Assembly (NCBI GenBank): GCA_900104495.1
Contig: FMXS01000013.1
Location: forward strand, 46,590-110,589
Length of the DNA: 64,000 bases
Direction of reading: 5' to 3'
From: Ruminococcaceae bacterium FB2012
GTDB taxonomy: Bacteria; Bacillota; Clostridia; Oscillospirales; Ruminococcaceae
Part shown: one piece after another, positions 33,778-41,859 of the stretch
Numbering within the stretch: position 1 is the first letter of the stretch
How the letters are laid out: each line of letters starts with the position of its first letter
The notes under the pieces: generated by a model
The model's database searches: none
Told to the model about the DNA's origin: nothing
Seen by the model: only the letters and a program-made list of their open reading frames with translations
Translations under genes and position numbers: made by a program

Positions 33778-36183
33778 CTATTTGACCTTAATGCTTTTGA
33801 CTTCGCTGTAATTACCGTATTTTTTTCCGTCAACTTCAATGTATGCTCGGTATTTCACATACCAGGTCTCGCCGCTTTTGGGTTTTGACGAGAAATTCAC
33901 CGAAGTTTTTGAGCTCTTTTTCACGGTGTATGAATATACATCCTTTTTGAAGTTTTTGTCCTTGGAATATGTTACGGTGTATCCCGAGGCCTGTTTGTTC
34001 TCCGGCCAGTATGCCTTGAATGCTCCTTCGGAAGCGGTAAGCTTCAGATTTCCCGGCTTCGGCTTGATAACAAAGGTCTTTTTAACAAATCCGCGGTATC
34101 TTCCTTTGCCTTCGATTATGATCGTAGCGGTGCCTATCTTAGTATTATTCTGATAAGTCACCTTATACGCTTCCGTTGACATCTTTGTGGAACCGTTTTT
34201 AACGGTAACTTTAGGCTTGATCGCTTTGCCGGTGTATGTATAGCTTGAATAGGGTATTGTGATCTTGAATTTTGAAATGGTCGGTTTGTTGGTTTCAGCC
34301 TTGACCGCTTTTCCGAGAGTTCCGCCGAAAACCGCGCCTCTGCTTATGCCGTTGTTTCCGACAATGGAGTCCGCGCATGACCCTGACAGATATGCATAGC
34401 TTGCTCCGCAGGAGAGGATGTTGTTCTTCTGGCAGTCAATTTTGGCGTTGTTCGCGCTGATGCCGTTTCGTTTGCAGTCACTTATGTTGTTATATCTCAG
34501 TGTGACGGCCGCGCTGTCAATATACATTCCGTTCAAAGTACATCCGCTGATGATGTTATCAGATATATTTGTTTCAAGGCTGCCGTTGTTCATTATCAGC
34601 AGTCCGCTTCCGGGAATGTTTTTCAGAATGTTCCGGCGTAATGTGAGCTTGCTGTTCTTCATCGATAGCACGCCGTACATAACATCATCGTCGTTATATC
34701 TGGCGGGGTCGAGCTTTTTCAGACCGGTGAAGGTGTTATCGTAAACCTCAGATTCCGAATCCTCGCTGCGGAAAAGCAGTCCGGAATTTGTGGCAGTGTT
34801 GTTATACACTTTAACGTTATTGAAGCTGCTTGCGTGTACGCATGAGAACCATATGTTTTTGAACACATTATCATGGATGAAGATATTTTTGCCCTTTTTG
34901 CTGTTGATGTGATGTGTTCCGACTCCGGCGGGGACACCGTCAAAGGTGCAGCCGCTGACTTCAACATCCCGGCAGGGAGTCTCGTCTTCGGCAAAGTCGA
35001 TATGAACTGCCTCTATGGCACCGATGAAGCTCTTCCTGGATTTAGCGTCAGTGGTGTATTTTGTGAAATCGTAATTTTTCCAGCTGCCTGTATAAGGAAC
35101 ATAGTCCTTAAATACCGTTCCGGTCACTTTAAGTCCGGAAATACCGTCGCAGATAAGATAGTGACTTCCGTAAACCTTTTTGAAAACAGTATTTTTTATT
35201 GTGATGTTCTTGCTGTTGCGGAATACCATTATCCCTTTTGCAATGGTCTTTTCTTCTCCGTTGCCGTTCCAGATGCCGCCTTCAATGGTTATGTCGTGCG
35301 CTTCGGTATAGCCGGTAAAACCGTCGGAATTGCCGTTGCTGCCCATGACTGCCAGCAGAGTCTTGTTATCGGTGCAGTTGATTATCTCCGCTTTTTTATC
35401 AAGCAGGAGCTTTGTGTTTGAGTATATGCCGAGAGTTTTGCTTATCTGATATTTTCCTGCCGGAACTTCAAGTACAAGTTGTTCTCCTTCCGGCATTGTC
35501 TTTGCTTTTGCGAGAGCTTTGCTGAACGCAGTATAATCATCACCGTTGTCGTTCGGGACGGCGCCGAAATCCTTTGTGACATCCCAGTTTCTTATTTTGA
35601 ATTTGACAGTTTTTGAACCTTTCAGACGGTTCCTGCCTTTGATAGTAACATATCCCGTTCCGCATTTGGTATTTTCCGAATAGCTCAGAGTGTAATCCAC
35701 ATCCTTTTCAAATGTGCAGCTGCCGAATTGTACGGTCGGCAGGGGGCAGACAGGTTTGCCGGTAAAATGCTCTTCACCGATGCCTGAGATATTGCATTCG
35801 GATATATTTCGCTGAGTGATGTTGAAATAACTCGCGGTCGTACCCTTGTATGATCCGATGCCCCGGAGCGTTACAACAGCGGATCCTTCTCCGATGTCAA
35901 CATTATTTGAATAAGATACAAGATAGTCTGTTCCTTCGGTCAGTTCAACGCCGTTATATTTCAGTGTAGGTATCGGTGTAATTTCCGAACCGGTATAGCT
36001 GTAATTGAGATAAGGTATAGTTGCTTGAAGAGGACTGATATCAGTCTCGCAAATCAGGTAAACCGCATCCGCATACATATCATTGCCGCCGAGTCCGGCG
36101 GAGTATGCAAAGCCGGGCATTGTGTTTATCAATATTACTGCGGCAACAAATGCGGTCGTGCGTATTATGATCTGTCGTGTCAT
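33778..36183 (-). CDS. Secreted right-handed beta-helix protein with Ig-like repeats
   Basis: The 801-residue protein has a signal peptide (about 1-29, TTAFVAAVILINTMPGFAYSAG). Two Ig-like repeats follow (about 45-120 and 125-190) of the pattern Y.Y.G..I.P.....G..L..G.DY..SY.NN...G...V...G.G.YKG; a third copy is at about 630-705. The central part (about 200-620) is made of short Asn/Gly-rich rungs (NITIKNTVFKK, VHIDFAEDETPCRDVEVSGCTFDG, LRRNILKNIPGSGLLIMNNG) typical of parallel beta-helices such as polysaccharide lyases. The end is fibronectin-III-like. It may bind or cut a polysaccharide; no catalytic residues were assigned. ATG 36183 follows AAAGGAGG by 6 bases. Confidence 0.82.
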   Translation of the reverse strand: MTRQIIIRTTAFVAAVILINTMPGFAYSAGLGGNDMYADAVYLICETDISPLQATIPYLNYSYTGSEITPIPTLKYNGVELTEGTDYLVSYSNNVDIGEGSAVVTLRGIGSYKGTTASYFNITQRNISECNISGIGEEHFTGKPVCPLPTVQFGSCTFEKDVDYTLSYSENTKCGTGYVTIKGRNRLKGSKTVKFKIRNWDVTKDFGAVPNDNGDDYTAFSKALAKAKTMPEGEQLVLEVPAGKYQISKTLGIYSNTKLLLDKKAEIINCTDNKTLLAVMGSNGNSDGFTGYTEAHDITIEGGIWNGNGEEKTIAKGIMVFRNSKNITIKNTVFKKVYGSHYLICDGISGLKVTGTVFKDYVPYTGSWKNYDFTKYTTDAKSRKSFIGAIEAVHIDFAEDETPCRDVEVSGCTFDGVPAGVGTHHINSKKGKNIFIHDNVFKNIWFSCVHASSFNNVKVYNNTATNSGLLFRSEDSESEVYDNTFTGLKKLDPARYNDDDVMYGVLSMKNSKLTLRRNILKNIPGSGLLIMNNGSLETNISDNIISGCTLNGMYIDSAAVTLRYNNISDCKRNGISANNAKIDCQKNNILSCGASYAYLSGSCADSIVGNNGISRGAVFGGTLGKAVKAETNKPTISKFKITIPYSSYTYTGKAIKPKVTVKNGSTKMSTEAYKVTYQNNTKIGTATIIIEGKGRYRGFVKKTFVIKPKPGNLKLTASEGAFKAYWPENKQASGYTVTYSKDKNFKKDVYSYTVKKSSKTSVNFSSKPKSGETWYVKYRAYIEVDGKKYGNYSEVKSIKVK

Positions 36184-36213
36184 ATCCAACCTCCTTTTTA
36201 AGTTTATATTAAT

Positions 36214-36242
36214 ATTATAACAAAAAGTTCATATTAAGTCCA
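36214..36242 (-). promoter_or_regulatory. Probable sigma-A promoter for the beta-helix gene
   Basis: On the minus strand TGGACT (36237-36242), 17 bp and TATAAT (36214-36219) lie about 30 bp before the start. The -35 matches four of six bases. Confidence 0.55.
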
Positions 36243-36337
36243 TACACACTTTGTATAAAAATAACAGTTTAAACATAAGCATATTAACAATAAATTAATT
36301 CATATATCAAAAATAGTGATTTTTTGAGGTGTATTAC

Positions 36338-36907
36338 ATGAATCTTTTCAAGTTTATAGCCAATAGTCTGCTGCTCGGATTCGGCTTAGCTATGGATGCT
36401 TTTTCGGTGTCGGTCGCCAACGGTATCAACGAACCTAAAATGCGCATGAAAAAAGCAGTATACATTGCGGGAGCTTTCGGGTTCTTTCAGATGATAATGC
36501 CGCTTATCGGCTGGATCTGCGTAAAAACAGCCGCCGAGCTGCTGGAAGGCTTTGAGAAATATATCCCCTGGGCTGCACTTATATTGTTAACGTTCATCGG
36601 CGGAAAAATGATAATTGAAAGCCTTCGCGCTGATGAAGAAAGCGAACCCGCAAGGCTGACTCCCATGGGACTTTTCGTACAGGGAATAGCAACCTCTATT
36701 GATGCTCTGACAGTTGGCTTTACGATAGCTGATTATAATTTCCCCAGCGCTTTTGCTTCGGCTTTGATAATCGGTATCGTTACCTTCGGTATATGTATGC
36801 TGGGGCTGAAGCTTGGCAAAAAGCTCGGCATGAAGCTCGCCTCCAAGGCCGGGATATTCGGCGGCGTGATACTGATACTTATCGGACTTGAAATATTCTT
36901 TACATAA
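36338..36907 (+). CDS. mntP: Manganese efflux pump MntP
   Basis: The 189-residue protein has six predicted membrane helices in two related halves, each with the acidic motif: GFGLAMDAFSVSVANGI in the first half and ATSIDALTVGF in the second. MntP exports excess Mn(II). Its length is exactly that of the family. ATG 36338 follows TGAGGTG by about 7 bases. I looked for a yybP-ykoY manganese riboswitch in the 150 bp upstream and saw none; that region is plain AT-rich sequence. Confidence 0.93.
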   Translation: MNLFKFIANSLLLGFGLAMDAFSVSVANGINEPKMRMKKAVYIAGAFGFFQMIMPLIGWICVKTAAELLEGFEKYIPWAALILLTFIGGKMIIESLRADEESEPARLTPMGLFVQGIATSIDALTVGFTIADYNFPSAFASALIIGIVTFGICMLGLKLGKKLGMKLASKAGIFGGVILILIGLEIFFT

Positions 36908-36908
36908 A

Positions 36909-36943
36909 AAATCAGCGGCAGGGAAGTCCTCTGCCGCTGATTT
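36909..36943. terminator. Bidirectional intrinsic terminator between mntP and the PHP gene
   Basis: AAATCAGCGGCAG (36909-36921) and CTGCCGCTGATTT (36931-36943) form a perfect 13-bp stem with a 9-base loop, with A/T tracts on both sides. Confidence 0.85.
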
Positions 36944-37794
36944 CATATTTTCACAAATACAGCTTTCCGATTTCTGAAAACCGCAGTGTATCTGAATCCT
37001 GCTTCCGATGCAAGCTCTGCGCCTTCCTTGAGGCCCGCTCCTATATCACCGAGCTTATGCGCATCCGAACCGAGGGTGATCATCTCGCCGCCGAGCTTGC
37101 GGTAAAGTTTGATATATTCAAGATCGGGAAAGGTCCTTCCGTACTTCTGACGCAGACCGGAAGTATTGATCTCCAAGCCTTTGCCGCGTTCAATCAGCTT
37201 TTTAAAGATAGCTGATATTTTTTCCGTGTATCTGTCGTGTTCGGCTTTTATACCGTGATCGCCTTCGATATAGCGAAGCGGATAGGTGAGATGCGCCAGT
37301 ACGTCAAAATCGCAGACGGAGCACATTTCAAGCAGCTCTCTGTAATAGTCGTCAAGCAGAGACGTGATCTCATCCAAGCCAATTTTTGAATAATCCATCC
37401 AGTAGAAATCCGGCTTGCCCGCGTTCATGTGCAGAGAACCGATGATAAGATCAAGCTCTTTCATAGCTGTGATCTTTTCCGCAGCTTCCGGGGCCTGAAG
37501 GGGCTCGCCCAGTTCGATCCCGCAAAGCAGTTTCGGATAGTTTTCTTTGAGCCTAACAATTTCCTTGATGCTTTGCACCGCGTATTCGCGTGCCCCGAAC
37601 ATCATACTGTCCGATTTTTGGTGCTCGGGATAATCCTGTTCCTCCGCCTTGTTCCAGTAAACGCAGTCGCAGTGGTCGGTTACGGTTATGTATCCGAGGC
37701 CAAGCGCTTCTGCGCGTTCTGCCATTTTAGCTATCGTAACTCCGCGTTCCGCATCGGGAGAAAAGGAGGAGTGAGTATGCATATCACATAGCAT
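36943..37794 (-). CDS. PHP-domain phosphatase, histidinol-phosphatase type
   Basis: The 283-residue protein has the PHP metal motifs MHTHSSFSPDA at the N-terminus, TVTDHCD, GIELGEPLQ, IGSLHMN, VLAHLTYPLRY and TLGSDAHK. This pattern fits the HisJ/HisK histidinol-phosphate phosphatases, but the gene lies away from other his genes, so another phosphate ester is possible. It follows the GH5 gene by 22 bp on the same strand and probably shares its transcript. Confidence 0.85.
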   Translation of the reverse strand: MLCDMHTHSSFSPDAERGVTIAKMAERAEALGLGYITVTDHCDCVYWNKAEEQDYPEHQKSDSMMFGAREYAVQSIKEIVRLKENYPKLLCGIELGEPLQAPEAAEKITAMKELDLIIGSLHMNAGKPDFYWMDYSKIGLDEITSLLDDYYRELLEMCSVCDFDVLAHLTYPLRYIEGDHGIKAEHDRYTEKISAIFKKLIERGKGLEINTSGLRQKYGRTFPDLEYIKLYRKLGGEMITLGSDAHKLGDIGAGLKEGAELASEAGFRYTAVFRNRKAVFVKI

Positions 37795-37816
37795 ATTTTT
37801 GCTCCAGTCAAAAAGT

Positions 37817-38734
37817 CTAATTCTTCTCGGACAGGAATCTGTTTCTGAACCAGATCCCTGTTTTTTTCAGATCGGCATCCTGCCAGTCCGAAAGTTTTGT
37901 GCATCCTTTGCTGATGATCCCGCTTGATTCGGTGGTTGCCGAAAGGCTCCAGCAGATGTAGCTCAAGTTGTATCTGTCGATCAGTGAGAACCATTCCCGG
38001 GTGCTGACGTAATCAACATCTCCGTGCCCGGAGGCTTCTGTTATGCTGCATTCGCTGATAAATACAGGCATACCTGCGTCAAGGCAGGACGAAAGCCTTT
38101 TCCTCAGCGAATCCAAATGCGTCGCCGCATAAAAATGAAAGGTATACATTATATTATCATAGTCAAGCATATCCTCAAAAGCTTCATCGCAGTGCTGTGA
38201 CCATTCGGGAGTTCCCACCAGGATCACCGAATCGGGGGCATTCTCCCTGATGATCGGGATGACCCGTTTTGCATATTCCTTGATCTCGAACCATTCGGTC
38301 CTGCCGTTGGGCTCGTTGCAGATCTCGTATATCATATTGGGACAGTTCCCGTAACGTGCCGAAAGTTCTCTGAAAAAGATCTCTGCCTCGTCTGCGTAGA
38401 TCAGAGGGCTCATTTCTCCGAGAACGTGCCAGTCTACAATGACATACATCCCGAGAGATACCGCCAGCTCTATGCCTTTGATGACAAGCCCCATAAGCTC
38501 GTTCTTGTCACCGTCGGTGCAGTAGCCGTGGTATTCGTGAGTGTAAAGTGCCAGCCGGACAGTGTTGGTATTCCACTCGTCTCTGAGGGCGCGGAAGGTT
38601 TCTTCACACACAAATTCCGGACGCCACGCGAGTCCGTGAGTTGACATTCCGTACTGTCTGACTTCGCATCCGTCCTTGTCAAGCAGTTTTCTTCCGCTGA
38701 CTTTTAACGCTCCGTGCTTTCCGACATGATCCAT
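37817..38734 (-). CDS. Glycoside hydrolase family 5 enzyme without signal peptide
   Basis: The 305-residue TIM-barrel enzyme has the GH5 acid/base motif MIYEICNEPNG and the nucleophile motif PVFISECSITEASG, plus VIVDWHVLGEMSP and YTFHFYAATHLDSLR, closest in style to GH5 subfamily 2 cellulases. It starts directly MDHVGKHGALKVSGRKL with no signal peptide, dockerin or carbohydrate-binding module, so it is probably cytoplasmic and may act on imported cello-oligosaccharides. It sits in an rnhA-GH5-PHP operon, with GGCAGGTG just before the ATG. Confidence 0.88.
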   Translation of the reverse strand: MDHVGKHGALKVSGRKLLDKDGCEVRQYGMSTHGLAWRPEFVCEETFRALRDEWNTNTVRLALYTHEYHGYCTDGDKNELMGLVIKGIELAVSLGMYVIVDWHVLGEMSPLIYADEAEIFFRELSARYGNCPNMIYEICNEPNGRTEWFEIKEYAKRVIPIIRENAPDSVILVGTPEWSQHCDEAFEDMLDYDNIMYTFHFYAATHLDSLRKRLSSCLDAGMPVFISECSITEASGHGDVDYVSTREWFSLIDRYNLSYICWSLSATTESSGIISKGCTKLSDWQDADLKKTGIWFRNRFLSEKN

Positions 38735-38766
38735 ATACGCACCTGCCTTTCAAAAACGATGGTTTC

Positions 38767-39210
38767 TCAAGACTGCTTTGCCGCTTGACTTGCTGCAACA
38801 GCAAGCCTGTCACAACGTTCGTTCTCGGGATGTCCCGCGTGGCCCTTGACCCAGTTGAATGTCACCTTATGTATCTCAAGGAGTTCAAGGAGCCTTTCCC
38901 AAAGATCGGGGTTCAGCGCAGGCTTTTTGTCGGGCTTCACCCAGCCGTTGTTTTTCCATTTCAACGCCCAGCCCTTTGTCACCGAGTCGATGATGTATTT
39001 TGAATCGGTAAAGAATTCTACCTCGCAGGGCTCTTTCAGCGCTTCAAGACCTTTGATAACTGCTGTAAGCTCCATGCGGTTGTTGGTCGTGCTTTTTTCA
39101 CCGCCGGAAAGCTCCTTTTCGTGCTCTCCGAAACGAAGGATAGTTCCCCAGCCTCCGGGACCGGGATTTCCGGAACAGGCCCCGTCTGAAAATATCTGCA
39201 CCTTTTTCAT
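38767..39210 (-). CDS. rnhA: Ribonuclease HI
   Basis: RNase HI cleaves RNA in RNA/DNA hybrids. The 147-residue protein has the four acidic active-site residues in IFSDGACSGNPGPGGWG, MELTAVIKGLEAL, FTDSKYIID and ENERCDRLA, and a basic handle KWKNNGWVK. It is the first gene of a probable minus-strand operon with GH5 and PHP genes, which is an odd grouping. A promoter with a 17-bp spacer lies just upstream. Confidence 0.95.
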   Translation of the reverse strand: MKKVQIFSDGACSGNPGPGGWGTILRFGEHEKELSGGEKSTTNNRMELTAVIKGLEALKEPCEVEFFTDSKYIIDSVTKGWALKWKNNGWVKPDKKPALNPDLWERLLELLEIHKVTFNWVKGHAGHPENERCDRLAVAASQAAKQS

Positions 39211-39250
39211 TTATGTGATCCAATCCTTTCAGATCGTATAATATGTTTTG

Positions 39251-39279
39251 ATTATATCATAAAGCCGAATACTTTTCAA
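39251..39279 (-). promoter_or_regulatory. Sigma-A promoter for rnhA
   Basis: On the minus strand TTGAAA (39274-39279), 17 bp and TATAAT (39251-39256) lie about 40 bp before the rnhA start. Confidence 0.78.
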
Positions 39280-39293
39280 GTGATAATTATCAT

Positions 39294-39327
39294 AAAAAAA
39301 TGCCCGACCGCAGAAAAGCAGCCGGGT
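39294..39327 (-). terminator. Probable intrinsic terminator after the flavin/rubredoxin gene
   Basis: An imperfect stem (39302-39311 with 39318-39327, CCCG/CGGG plus GC/GC, two mismatches) is followed on the minus strand by seven T residues. Confidence 0.5.
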
Positions 39328-39339
39328 GATGTGTTTTGT

Positions 39340-40086
39340 TTAAAGCGGTTGGAACTGATCGGCGCCTACGCCGCAGATAGGACAGACGAAGTCCTCGGGA
39401 AGGTCTCCCTCGTAAACATATCCGCAGACGGAGCATACCCATTTTTTCGGAGCATCGGCGTCTTCTTTCTTGCCGTCGTCCATAAGTGAAAAATCAGCGG
39501 CACCGTGCTTGCAGAGCGGACAGATAAAATCGTCGGGAAGATGTCCTTCATAGATATATCCGCAGATGTTGCAGATCCAGCGTTCACCGCTGCCTGCGGA
39601 GGCTTGCGCCTGGGGCTTGGGTTTCACATTGGCGTGGTAATAAGCATAGGTCATCGGAGCCTTATCGGAAAGCACCTCAGCTGCCGTTACGTCGGCAATG
39701 AACATCATATGCGTTCCGAGATCAATGCTCTCGGTGACCTTTCCCGAAAGATAGGCGCAGGTATGCCCGGGGATATAGGGAATGCCGTTATCAGCGAGCT
39801 TGTATTCAAAGTCCGCAAATTTATCGGTATCTCTTCCGCTTGCAAAGCCGAAATGCTTGAAAACGGAAAAATCAGCGGTCTGGTCAAGCATTGATACATT
39901 GAAGCTGCCGCTGTTCTGTATCATTTCGCAGGTAAAATTTGCCTTGTTGACCGTGATCGAAACACGGACGGGCGTGCTTGTAACCTGCGAAAGCGTGTTG
40001 ATGATGCAGCCGTTGAGCTTTCCGCCGTCGGCAGCGGTAAGCACATACAGGCCGTAGGAAATGTTGTTAAGAGCATTGGTATCCAC
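39340..40086 (-). CDS. Flavin reductase domain fused to two rubredoxin domains (Hrb type)
   Basis: Residues 1 to about 155 form a FMN-binding flavin reductase domain (YGLYVLTAADGGKLNGCIINTLSQVTSTPVRV). Two rubredoxins follow, at about 165-200 (WICNICGYIYEG...ICPLCKHG) and about 213-248 (WVCSVCGYVYEG...VCPICGVG), each with two CxxC pairs. Related high-molecular-weight rubredoxins reduce flavodiiron proteins that detoxify oxygen or nitric oxide in anaerobes; members known to me usually have one rubredoxin. No flavodiiron gene is in the window. A 54-residue gene lies 28 bp upstream on the same transcript. Confidence 0.9.
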   Translation of the reverse strand: MDTNALNNISYGLYVLTAADGGKLNGCIINTLSQVTSTPVRVSITVNKANFTCEMIQNSGSFNVSMLDQTADFSVFKHFGFASGRDTDKFADFEYKLADNGIPYIPGHTCAYLSGKVTESIDLGTHMMFIADVTAAEVLSDKAPMTYAYYHANVKPKPQAQASAGSGERWICNICGYIYEGHLPDDFICPLCKHGAADFSLMDDGKKEDADAPKKWVCSVCGYVYEGDLPEDFVCPICGVGADQFQPL

Positions 40087-40114
40087 CGGACCGCCTCCTT
40101 TAAAAAAATATAAT

Positions 40115-40279
40115 TCAGTTTTTCTCGATAAGGAAAAACGAGCCTTCGCTGTTGTTGATAAAACCTTTGATGACCCAACCCTGGGATATCAGTAAATTGA
40201 GCTGTTCGATGCGGGAGAATCGGTCAAAGCCGGGAGCGCTGCCGTCGGCATTGTTTGAAACATAAAACTTCTTCTGCAT
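40115..40279 (-). CDS. Small 54-residue protein of unknown function
   Basis: The frame begins MQKKFYVSNN and ends in SFFLIEKN. AAAGGAGG lies 7 bases before the ATG, so translation is very likely. It contains an aromatic, soluble-looking pattern (YVSNNADGSAPGFDRF, LISQGWVIKGF) without cysteine or membrane segment. It is the first gene of a two-gene unit with the flavin/rubredoxin gene, which hints at a redox-stress link. No family was recognised. Confidence 0.7.
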   Translation of the reverse strand: MQKKFYVSNNADGSAPGFDRFSRIEQLNLLISQGWVIKGFINNSEGSFFLIEKN

Positions 40280-40328
40280 GAAGCATCCTCCTTTATGGTC
40301 GCAGACAGAATATCTCACCCATGTTTGT

Positions 40329-40357
40329 ATTATAACACATAACTGTCCAAAAATCAA
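40329..40357 (-). promoter_or_regulatory. Sigma-A promoter for the small gene and Hrb gene
   Basis: On the minus strand TTGATT (40352-40357), 17 bp and TATAAT (40329-40334) lie 50 bp before the start. Confidence 0.8.
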
Positions 40358-40396
40358 GACTTTTGAGACAAAAATATTATATATTTCAAAAAAGTT

Positions 40397-40425
40397 TTGA
40401 CATACAGCCAAATTAATGATATAAT
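40397..40425 (+). promoter_or_regulatory. Consensus sigma-A promoter for radA
   Basis: TTGACA (40397-40402), a 17-bp spacer and TATAAT (40420-40425), both hexamers perfect, lie 30 bp before the radA ATG. Confidence 0.88.
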
Positions 40426-40455
40426 TGAATAAACAAATATTATTCGGAGGATATT

Positions 40456-41838
40456 ATGGCAAAGCCGAAAAGCATATATATCTGCTCGCAGTGCGGATTT
40501 GAAACAACAAAATGGAACGGCCGCTGTCCCGACTGCGGCGAGTGGAATACCCTTGAAGAGGGCGTGGCTCCGTCCGTCAGTCCCTCTTCCGGCAAGGCAA
40601 GACAGCGTTCGACAAGGGACCTTTCTTCTGCGATCGTCGGCATCGGCAGCGTTGATGCAAGGCATGATGAAGTGCGCTATTCCACCGGCCTAAGCGAGCT
40701 GGACCGTGTCCTCGGCGGCGGAGCAGTGAAGGGAAGTCTTGTGCTGCTGGGCGGCGAACCCGGCATAGGAAAATCCACAATGCTGCTCCAGATATGCCAA
40801 TTCCTCGGAGAGGACCACACTATCCTCTATGTTTCGGGAGAGGAAAGTGCAAGACAGATCAAACTGCGGGCCTCGCGTCTCGGAGTCGATTCCGAAAATC
40901 TTTATCTGCTGGCTGAAAATGACTGCGAGGCTATCTGCGATGTCGTCGTTAAGGAGAAGCCGGAAATTGTCATTATCGACTCGATACAGACTATGAGCAT
41001 CCAAGGACTTTCCTCTGCGACGGGCTCCGTAACGCAAGTCAGAGAATGCACGAATCTGTTTATGTGTACCGCCAAAAGCGAGGAGATACCGTTTTTTATA
41101 GTCGGGCACGTTAACAAGGACGGCGCTATCGCCGGGCCGAAGGTAATGGAGCATATCGTTGACGCTGTGCTGTATTTTGAGGGTCAGCGCAATCTTTCCT
41201 ACAGAATATTAAGAGCCGTGAAGAACCGTTTCGGCTCTACCAACGAGATCGGCGTATTTGAGATGCAGGACAAGGGACTTGCCCAAGTGGAGAACCCTTC
41301 TCAGCTGCTGCTTGCCGGCAGACCGACGGATGTTTCCGGCTGCTGCGTAGCCTGCGTTATGGAAGGCAGCCGTCCTATACTTGCGGAGGTACAGGCTCTT
41401 GTTTCCAAAAGCGTATTTGCCTCTCCCAGGCGAACCGCCGACGGGTTTGATTACAACAGGCTTTATCTTATCATTGCCGTCCTTGAAAAGCGGCTCGGAT
41501 TCTTTTTCGGCGGCCTTGACGTTTATCTTAACGTTGTGGGCGGCATGAAGCTTGACGAGCCCGCCGCCGATCTGTCGATAGCGCTGGCGCTGTATTCTTC
41601 GGTGCGGGACAAGGTCGTTGACGAAAAAACAATTGCCTTCGGAGAAATAGGCCTCGGAGGGGAGCTTCGGGCTATCAGCTTTGCCGAACAGCGCATCCGC
41701 GAGGCTGAACGTATGGGCTTTGAAAAATGCATCCTGCCGGCGCAGTCGCTATCTTCGGTTGACCGAAGCAGATTCGGCATCAAGCTTATCGGAGTAAAAA
41801 ATCTCAGGCAGGCATTTGACGCCCTCGAAAAGAAATGA
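40456..41838 (+). CDS. radA: DNA repair protein RadA
   Basis: RadA (Sms) is a RecA-like ATPase that promotes branch migration. The 460-residue protein has the N-terminal zinc finger CSQCGFETTKWNGRCPDCGEWN-type pattern (four cysteines), Walker A GGEPGIGKST, the RadA-specific KNRFGSTNEIGVFEM and a C-terminal Lon-protease-like domain (about 340-450) with DVYLNVVGGMKLDEPAADL. CGGAGG lies 9 bases before the ATG. glpK starts 21 bp downstream. Confidence 0.97.
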   Translation: MAKPKSIYICSQCGFETTKWNGRCPDCGEWNTLEEGVAPSVSPSSGKARQRSTRDLSSAIVGIGSVDARHDEVRYSTGLSELDRVLGGGAVKGSLVLLGGEPGIGKSTMLLQICQFLGEDHTILYVSGEESARQIKLRASRLGVDSENLYLLAENDCEAICDVVVKEKPEIVIIDSIQTMSIQGLSSATGSVTQVRECTNLFMCTAKSEEIPFFIVGHVNKDGAIAGPKVMEHIVDAVLYFEGQRNLSYRILRAVKNRFGSTNEIGVFEMQDKGLAQVENPSQLLLAGRPTDVSGCCVACVMEGSRPILAEVQALVSKSVFASPRRTADGFDYNRLYLIIAVLEKRLGFFFGGLDVYLNVVGGMKLDEPAADLSIALALYSSVRDKVVDEKTIAFGEIGLGGELRAISFAEQRIREAERMGFEKCILPAQSLSSVDRSRFGIKLIGVKNLRQAFDALEKK

Positions 41839-41859
41839 TCTCAGACAGGAGGATCGGAT

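Noticed and set aside
36190..36337. yybP-ykoY manganese riboswitch before mntP
   Set aside because: I found no GC-rich conserved loops; the region is plain AT-rich sequence.
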